A stretch of DNA of 11,097 nt, taken from contig JAZBPJ010000185.1 in assembly GCA_036351575.1 (NCBI GenBank), forward strand, positions 1-11,097. The letters run 5' to 3'. Numbering within the stretch: the stretch's first letter is position 1; every line of letters starts with the position of its first letter. Positions 6,059 through 11,097 of this stretch are shown piece after piece. The notes beneath the pieces were generated by a model. The model was given only the letters and a program-made list of their open reading frames with translations, searched no databases and was not told where the DNA came from. The DNA comes from JABDPF01 sp036351575. Lineage in GTDB: Bacteria; Pseudomonadota; Gammaproteobacteria; Xanthomonadales; SZUA-36. The translations under genes and the position numbers were made by a program.

Positions 6059-7330
6059 TCAGGCATCCACGTTAGCCGAAGCCTTGCTGCGCTGACGCAC
6101 ATGCGCGCGAATATCAACCAGGATCTTAAGCGCGATCACGATCAGTATCACGATCGTCGGCTCTCCGAGGAACATCGCCAGCCCGCCGCCGAAGATCAGC
6201 ACCAGGTGCATGAATACGATGCGGCTGTAGGGCTCGTTCATCTGGTTGCTGACAGTCCGCCGCCGGTATTCGCCCTTCCCCAGGAAGTTGGCAAAAAAGG
6301 AATAACCGTGGCTCAGGGTGAGCGCCAGCAGCGCGGGCCACAGGCCGATGAACAGGGCCGCCACGTTCTGCAGGCTGTCCGAGGGTCCGCCGCCTGCGAA
6401 GCCCTCGACGAATATTCCGTAGATGAACAGGAAATGCACCGCCATGAACGCACCGAAGTGACCAATGAAAAACGGCCCGGCCAGCAGGGCGAACCAGCGG
6501 CCAATAACCGCAATCTTGGCGATATTAAACAGCCCGATGATCGCGCTTTCGGCCCAGTACAAGACCATGACATCGCTCAGTTTCCAACCCAGGAATGCCG
6601 CACCCGCCACCGGGACCAGGTTGGCGACGATCAGCAGCAGGGCCGAAGGAGTCGCCCAGGATTTGGGCTGACCCTCCACGGAAACCTCGGTTTCAGCCTT
6701 TCTGAACAAACTCTGCGGGATATTCTCCCATTGCTCACCCAGTTCTTCCGGCAGAGCCGCTCCTTTGCGGGGTGGTTTCCCACTTGCCATTTGCAGCTGG
6801 CTTTCCATCTCGCCCAGTTCATGCAGATCGAGGTCCGAGCCGAACGCGACGGAGTTGGCGCCGTAGTCGAACGCGATGTGCGGCCCCCTGAAGGACTTGC
6901 CGGATTTCGGATGCGGCTCGTCAATGCGCAGGTTACGCATCTTCTGTGGATCGTAGGTCGCCATCCAGCCCAATCCCGGCAAGCCGATCGTGATCTCGAA
7001 CACACCGGGTCCGACCCTTACGACCTCGCGACCGAACAGCAGCAGAACGAGAATAGTGGTCAGGGCGAGCGGCGCGATCGACCAGCCGAGCAGCCAGCCG
7101 CCCAGGAACAGGACACCGACCAGGTCGAACAGCGTCTCGAACCGGCCCAGGCTCTCCATGATTTGCCGAAACGTGCTGATGGCCGGGATCGTGAAAATGA
7201 TGTCCATCGCCAGGATGAACGCCGTGGCGAACCATGAGCGGCGGAACGGAAAAACCCGCTGGTAATACTCGGCGACCAGCGGTTTTTCGAAGCCGAATCG
7301 GAAAGCCGGCCTGATTCCTTTCCTGATCAT
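6059..7330 (-). CDS. Multi-pass membrane protein with a C-terminal DUF6498-like domain
   Basis: A 423-residue inner-membrane protein with two visible modules. The N-terminal module has a hydrophobic segment at about 34-54, a second hydrophobic hairpin at about 68-98, then a soluble stretch of about 100-185 that looks beta-rich (REVVRVGPGVFEITIGLPG, then YDPQKMRNLRID), somewhat like bacterial PH-type domains. A charged linker of about 185-220 follows. The C-terminal module (about 222-410) has several membrane segments and the block DVMVLYWAESAIIGLFNI (W259, E261) followed by GHFGAFMAVHFLFIYG, which I recognise as typical of DUF6498 proteins; their function is unknown. The tail is basic. No signal peptide or catalytic motif is evident beyond WAES. 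It lies upstream of fabA on the same strand and is divergent from glcD by 42 bp. No clear ribosome site precedes the ATG. A role in envelope or membrane-lipid physiology is only suggested by the fabA neighbour. Confidence 0.82.
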   Translation of the reverse strand: MIRKGIRPAFRFGFEKPLVAEYYQRVFPFRRSWFATAFILAMDIIFTIPAISTFRQIMESLGRFETLFDLVGVLFLGGWLLGWSIAPLALTTILVLLLFGREVVRVGPGVFEITIGLPGLGWMATYDPQKMRNLRIDEPHPKSGKSFRGPHIAFDYGANSVAFGSDLDLHELGEMESQLQMASGKPPRKGAALPEELGEQWENIPQSLFRKAETEVSVEGQPKSWATPSALLLIVANLVPVAGAAFLGWKLSDVMVLYWAESAIIGLFNIAKIAVIGRWFALLAGPFFIGHFGAFMAVHFLFIYGIFVEGFAGGGPSDSLQNVAALFIGLWPALLALTLSHGYSFFANFLGKGEYRRRTVSNQMNEPYSRIVFMHLVLIFGGGLAMFLGEPTIVILIVIALKILVDIRAHVRQRSKASANVDA

Positions 7331-7372
7331 GCGGCAGATAGTACCATCGCAATAAGACCGACTGGCGACACC
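7331..7372. promoter_or_regulatory. 42-bp divergent gap between the DUF6498 gene and glcD
   Basis: These two start codons face away from each other across only 42 bp, too short for two full independent promoters outside coding DNA. At least one promoter must therefore extend into the opposite gene. No convincing -10/-35 pair was seen on either strand, and neither start has a clear Shine-Dalgarno. No GlcC-type regulator gene lies within the window. Confidence 0.35.
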
Positions 7373-8836
7373 GTGAGCACCGTTTCAAAATCCCAATTGC
7401 TCGAGGAACTGGCGCAGGCCGTTCCCCGCGAAATCCTGATCGACTCCGAGGAGGCGCTGCACCCCTTCGAGTGCGACGGACTGTCCGTCTACCGTCAATT
7501 GCCCCTGCTCGCCGCCCTGCCCGAAAACACCCGGCAGGTACGTGAAATCCTGCGTTGCTGCCGCCGGCTGGGCGTGCCGGTGGTCACGCGCGGCGCGGGC
7601 ACCGGCCTGTCCGGCGGCGCCCTGCCCTTCGCAGGCGGCCTGCTGCTGGTCCTGACCCGCCTGAACCGGATACTGGAACTCGACGCCGCGGCGCGCACCG
7701 TGCGCGTCGAACCCGGCGTGCGCAACCTCGCGGTCAGCGAGGCCGCCGCGCCGCACGGGCTTTACTACGCGCCGGACCCCTCGTCGCAGATCGCCTGCAG
7801 CATCGGCGGCAACGTCGCCGAAAACTCGGGCGGCGTGCACTGCCTGAAGTACGGCCTGACCGTGCACAACGTGCTGGAAGTCCGCCTGCTGACCATCGAC
7901 GGCGAGGAACTGGTGCTGGGTGGGCCGGCGCTGGACGCTCCGGGCTACGACCTGCTCGCGCTGATCAACGGCTCGGAAGGCATGCTCGGCGTCATCACCG
8001 AGGTGCTGCTGCGGCTGCTGCCGATACCGGAAACGGCCCAGGTGGTGCTGGCCGGCTTTGCCCGCATCGAGGACGCGGCCGAGGCGGTGGGCGGCATCAT
8101 CGGCGCCGGCATCGTGCCGGCCGGTCTGGAGATGATGGACCGGCTGTCGGTCGAAGCGGTCGAGTCCTTTATCGCGCCAGGCTACCCACGGGACGCCGAG
8201 GCCGTGCTGCTATGCGAACTGGATGGCGGCCAGGCCGAGGTGGAAGAACAGATGCAGGCGGTCAACGAGGTGCTCTCGGCACACGGCGCGACATCGCTGC
8301 GGGTCTCGCAGAGCGAGGCCGAACGTCTCGGCCTGTGGGCCGGTCGCAAGAACGCCTTTCCGGCCGTCGGGCGCATCATGCCGGATTACTACTGCATGGA
8401 CGGCACCATTCCGCGGCGCGAACTGCCACGCGTGCTGCGCGAGATCAGCGTTCTGTCGAAACAGCACGGCCTGCGCATCGCGAATGTGTTCCACGCGGGC
8501 GACGGCAACCTGCACCCGCTGATCCTCTACGACGCCAATGCGCCGGGTGAACTGGAAACGGCCGAGCGCGTCGGCGCCGAGATCCTGAGCCTGTGCGTGA
8601 AAGCCGGGGGCACGGTCACCGGTGAGCACGGCGTGGGCATGGAAAAAATCGATTCCATGTGCGAGCAGTTCGAAGACGGCGAACTGGAGCAGTTCCACGC
8701 GCTGAAAGCGGCGTTCGACCCCGACGGCCTGCTCAACCCCGGCAAGGCCGTGCCGACGCTGCACCGCTGCGCGGAACTGGGCGCCATGCACGTGCATGGA
8801 AACCGCCTGCCGTTCCCCGACCTGCCGCGGTTCTGA
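7373..8836 (+). CDS. glcD: Glycolate oxidase FAD-binding subunit GlcD (GTG start)
   Basis: This 487-residue subunit belongs to the FAD-binding type 4 (VAO/PCMH) family and oxidises glycolate (also some D-2-hydroxyacids) to glyoxylate together with GlcE and GlcF. Visible FAD-binding segments are TRGAGTGLSGG (72-82) and DPSSQIACSIGGNVAENSGG (135-154). The C-terminal substrate domain has FHAGDGNLHP (H374, H381) and TGEHGVG (416-422), the His-rich active site typical of D-2-hydroxyacid dehydrogenases. The ending, with GLLNPGK, LHRCAE and a final LPFPDLPRF, is characteristic of GlcD rather than of D-lactate dehydrogenase Dld. Translation starts at GTG 7373 without a strong ribosome site. The frame begins with a leader about ten residues shorter than many GlcD proteins, still placing the conserved FECDGLSVYR in full. 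glcE follows after 3 nt. Confidence 0.97.
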   Translation: MSTVSKSQLLEELAQAVPREILIDSEEALHPFECDGLSVYRQLPLLAALPENTRQVREILRCCRRLGVPVVTRGAGTGLSGGALPFAGGLLLVLTRLNRILELDAAARTVRVEPGVRNLAVSEAAAPHGLYYAPDPSSQIACSIGGNVAENSGGVHCLKYGLTVHNVLEVRLLTIDGEELVLGGPALDAPGYDLLALINGSEGMLGVITEVLLRLLPIPETAQVVLAGFARIEDAAEAVGGIIGAGIVPAGLEMMDRLSVEAVESFIAPGYPRDAEAVLLCELDGGQAEVEEQMQAVNEVLSAHGATSLRVSQSEAERLGLWAGRKNAFPAVGRIMPDYYCMDGTIPRRELPRVLREISVLSKQHGLRIANVFHAGDGNLHPLILYDANAPGELETAERVGAEILSLCVKAGGTVTGEHGVGMEKIDSMCEQFEDGELEQFHALKAAFDPDGLLNPGKAVPTLHRCAELGAMHVHGNRLPFPDLPRF

Positions 8837-8839
8837 AGC

Positions 8840-9892
8840 ATGGACCGCGAAGACGTCATTCTCGAACAGGTGCTTGAAGCGGTCGAAGCCCGCACGCCGG
8901 TCGCCATCCACGGCGGCGCAAGCAAGGCGTTTTACGCGCAGCCCCGAAGCGGTGAACCGCTCGACCTGTCTGGCCACGCAGGAATCGTCGAGTACGACCC
9001 GGGTGAACTGGTCGTAACCTGCCGCGCCGGAACGCCGCTGGCCGAGCTGCGGCAGGCCCTGGCTGAACACGGACAGCACCTGCCCTTCGAGCCGCCGGCC
9101 TTTGGCGAGAAGGCCACCGTCGGCGGCACCGTGGCCTGCGGTTTTTCCGGTCCCCGCCGCCCCTGGGCCGGCAGCCTGCGCGATTACCTGCTCGGCGTCA
9201 GAATCATCAACGGGCGCGGCAAGGCGCTGCGCTTCGGCGGCCAGGTGATGAAAAACGTCGCCGGCTACGACGTCTCCCGGCTGATGGCCGGCTCGCTGGG
9301 CACGCTCGGCGCGATACTGGAAACCTCGTTCAAGGTACTGCCGAAGCCGCTGCGCGAGCGCACGCTGCGTTTCGAGATGGAGCAGCGGGAGGCCCTCGGG
9401 CAGTTGGCGAAGTGGTCCGGCAAACCCCTGCCGCTGTCCGCTTCGTGCTGGCGCGACGGGCAGTTGTTCCTGCGCCTGTCGGGCGCGGAGCGCGAAACCG
9501 CCCGCGCCGCGGAGTCGCTGGGCGGCGAGGCGGTCGACGAGGCCGATGCGTTCTGGCGCGAGCTGCGCGAACACGAGGATGAATTCTTCAGCAGCGGCCC
9601 GCTGTGGCGGCTTTCACTGCCCCCGACGGCCGAGCCGATCGACCTCGACACGCCGTGCCGGGTCGAGTGGGGCGGCGCGCAGCGCTGGTACGTGACGAAG
9701 GCAAACCCCGAGCGCATCCGCGCAGCCGCGGCCTCCGCCGGCGGCCACGCGACCCTGTTTCGCGGGGACATCGACGACATCCCCCGTTTTCACCCCCAGG
9801 CGAAAGGGCTGCAGCAGCTGCAGGAGCGCGTGCGCGAGGCTTTTGACCCGTACGGCCTGTTCAACCGCGGCCTGCTGGCGCCGAAGCGCTGA
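8840..9892 (+). CDS. glcE: Glycolate oxidase subunit GlcE
   Basis: The 350-residue subunit is a second FAD-binding type 4 protein, shorter than GlcD and lacking its His-rich substrate domain, as expected for GlcE. Seen: VTCRAGTPLAELRQAL (59-74), the EPPAFGEKATVGGTVACGFSG block (84-104) that corresponds to the FAD-contact segment, and GGQVMKNVAGYDVSRLMAG (134-152) followed by SLGTLG. The C-terminus ends FDPYGLFNRG, the FAD-fold closing motif. Known GlcE is required for activity alongside GlcD and GlcF, probably for electron passage to the iron-sulfur subunit. The start lies 3 nt after the glcD stop and the stop overlaps the glcF start by one base (TGATG), which indicates coupled translation through the operon. 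Confidence 0.96.
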   Translation: MDREDVILEQVLEAVEARTPVAIHGGASKAFYAQPRSGEPLDLSGHAGIVEYDPGELVVTCRAGTPLAELRQALAEHGQHLPFEPPAFGEKATVGGTVACGFSGPRRPWAGSLRDYLLGVRIINGRGKALRFGGQVMKNVAGYDVSRLMAGSLGTLGAILETSFKVLPKPLRERTLRFEMEQREALGQLAKWSGKPLPLSASCWRDGQLFLRLSGAERETARAAESLGGEAVDEADAFWRELREHEDEFFSSGPLWRLSLPPTAEPIDLDTPCRVEWGGAQRWYVTKANPERIRAAAASAGGHATLFRGDIDDIPRFHPQAKGLQQLQERVREAFDPYGLFNRGLLAPKR

Positions 9893-11097
9893 TGCAGACC
9901 TTTATCCACCCGTCGTTCCGTGAACTCACGGAAGCCAGCGAGGCGGACCGGATCCTGCGCAGCTGCGTGCACTGCGGCTTCTGCAACGCGACCTGCCCGA
10001 CCTACCAGCTGCTGGGCGACGAACGCGACGGCCCACGCGGACGCATTTACCTGATCAAGGAAATGCTCGAGCTGGGCGAGGCCTCGCAGGAGACGCGCAG
10101 CCACCTCGACCGCTGCCTGCAGTGCCGGTCCTGCGAGACGACCTGCCCGTCGGGCGTCGAGTACCACCGCCTGCTGGAAATCGGCCGCAGCCTGGTGGAG
10201 CAGAAGGCTCCGCGCTCACTCGCCGACAAAACCCTGCGCCGTGGCCTGCTGCTGACGGTTCCCGAGCCGGCGCGGCTCAAGCCCCTGCTCACACTGGCGA
10301 ACCTGGCGCGCCCGGTACTGCCGGCCAGCCTGAAAAAGAAAATGCCGCGCTCGACCGGCCCCGCGGCGGATTGGCCGCAGCCGGCGCACGAACGGCGCGT
10401 CCTGCTGCTGGAAGGCTGCGTGCAGTCGGTCACGCACGCCGGCATCAACGCGGCCGCGGCGCGCGTGCTGGACCGCCTCGGCGTGTCCGCCCTGCCCGCA
10501 CCCGGCTGCTGCGGCGCGCTGGCGCAGCACCTGCCGGCGCCGGAACGCGCGCGGGAAACCGTGCGCCGCAATATCGATGCCTGGTGGCCGCTGATCGAGG
10601 CCGGGGCCGAGGCCGTTGTGCTGACCGCCAGCGGCTGCACGCCCACGGTGACCGATTACGGGCGCCTGCTGGCAAACGACCCGGAATACGCGGAACGCGC
10701 TCAGCGGATCGCGGACCTCGCCACGGATATTTCCGGCTACCTCGAGGGTTTCGACCTGGAGCCGTTGAAACCCGCTTCTTCACTCGGGGAGCCGATCGCG
10801 TTTCACGCGCCCTGCTCGCTGCAGCATGCGCTCAGGGGCCAGGGACGCGTGGAATCCATGCTGACCCGGCTGGGCTTCAGCCTGGCGCCGGTCGCGGACG
10901 CTCACCTGTGCTGCGGTTCGGCCGGCAGTTATTCACTGCTGCAACCCGAAATCTCCGAAGAACTGGCGCAGCGCAAGATAAATAACCTGGAAGCCGGCAA
11001 GCCGCGCCTGATCGCGACCGCCAACATCGGCTGCCTGGCGCAGCTCCAGGGCGTCACCGAACTGAAGGTCGTGCACTGGATCGAGCTGCTGGGCTGA
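9892..11097 (+). CDS. glcF: Glycolate oxidase iron-sulfur subunit GlcF
   Basis: The 401-residue subunit passes electrons from the flavin subunits to the membrane quinone pool. Two ferredoxin-type 4Fe-4S motifs are complete: CVHCGFCNATCP (C25, C28, C31, C35) and CLQCRSCETTCP (C75, C78, C81, C85). The C-terminal half carries two cysteine-rich CCG domains as in heterodisulfide-reductase-like proteins: GCCGAL (C206, C207), preceded by LLLEGCVQS, and LCCGSAGSYSL (C340, C341), preceded by APCSLQH. Length and motif order match GlcF (about 407 in E. coli). The stop codon TGA is the last three bases of the window, so the gene is complete, but nothing downstream (glcG, a permease or a regulator) can be seen. 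It shares one base with the glcE stop. Confidence 0.97.
   Translation: MQTFIHPSFRELTEASEADRILRSCVHCGFCNATCPTYQLLGDERDGPRGRIYLIKEMLELGEASQETRSHLDRCLQCRSCETTCPSGVEYHRLLEIGRSLVEQKAPRSLADKTLRRGLLLTVPEPARLKPLLTLANLARPVLPASLKKKMPRSTGPAADWPQPAHERRVLLLEGCVQSVTHAGINAAAARVLDRLGVSALPAPGCCGALAQHLPAPERARETVRRNIDAWWPLIEAGAEAVVLTASGCTPTVTDYGRLLANDPEYAERAQRIADLATDISGYLEGFDLEPLKPASSLGEPIAFHAPCSLQHALRGQGRVESMLTRLGFSLAPVADAHLCCGSAGSYSLLQPEISEELAQRKINNLEAGKPRLIATANIGCLAQLQGVTELKVVHWIELLG

Noticed and set aside
6032..7237. A 401-codon plus-strand open frame opposite the membrane protein gene
   Set aside because: Its product is unstructured and rich in Gln, Arg, Asp and Glu with no recognisable family. It mirrors the DUF6498 gene, whose translation has coherent membrane segments and a family motif. 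Long antisense frames are common in GC-rich DNA.
7555..8550. A 331-codon plus-strand open frame inside glcD in another frame
   Set aside because: Its translation is extremely Arg/Gly-rich, typical of a shifted reading of GC-rich coding DNA.
8210..9574. A 454-codon minus-strand open frame across glcD and glcE
   Set aside because: It spans two genes with clear conserved motifs on the other strand, and its translation is Ala/Arg/Gln-rich without domain features.

Overview
The window is compact, GC-rich bacterial DNA that looks chromosomal. The gene set is a FabA-type dehydratase, a GlcD/GlcE/GlcF glycolate oxidase and a bacterial di-heme cytochrome c peroxidase of the Pseudomonas type. This fits an aerobic or microaerobic proteobacterium, most likely a gammaproteobacterium. 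That placement is an inference from remembered protein similarity; no rRNA or other marker gene is present. I saw no tRNA, rRNA, CRISPR array, insertion sequence, integrase, attachment site or long repeat. Coding density is very high and gene edges often overlap or nearly touch.

Layout, left to right. (1) 1-863, minus strand: the N-terminal 287 residues of an APH-type small-molecule kinase whose C-terminus lies beyond the left edge. (2) 943-2154, plus strand: a secreted serine hydrolase of the beta-lactamase/class C fold, divergent from the kinase across 79 bp. (3) 2117-3088, minus strand: a MobA-like nucleotidyltransferase whose 3' end overlaps the hydrolase gene tail to tail by 38 bp. (4) 3089-3389: a 301-bp divergent intergenic region with a very AT-rich block (3240-3281), the likely control region of the next gene pair. 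(5) 3390-5476, plus strand: a periplasmic di-heme cytochrome c peroxidase overlapping a DUF2891 protein by 4 nt (ATGA). (6) 5487-7330, minus strand: a DUF6498-type membrane protein followed after 47 bp by fabA; fabA ends 10 bp from the DUF2891 gene. (7) 7373-11097, plus strand: glcD, glcE and glcF, a tight operon ending exactly at the right edge.

Functional picture. glcDEF encodes the membrane-associated three-subunit enzyme that oxidises glycolate to glyoxylate and feeds electrons to the respiratory chain. The peroxidase removes hydrogen peroxide in the periplasm using cytochrome electrons. fabA introduces the unsaturation needed for unsaturated fatty acids. These are separate housekeeping or accessory metabolic tasks rather than one pathway. 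I do not see a convincing new defence, mobile or biosynthetic system. The parts least explained by current knowledge are the translationally coupled peroxidase-DUF2891 pair, the two-module DUF6498 protein, and the nucleotidyltransferase with a non-standard glycine-rich loop.
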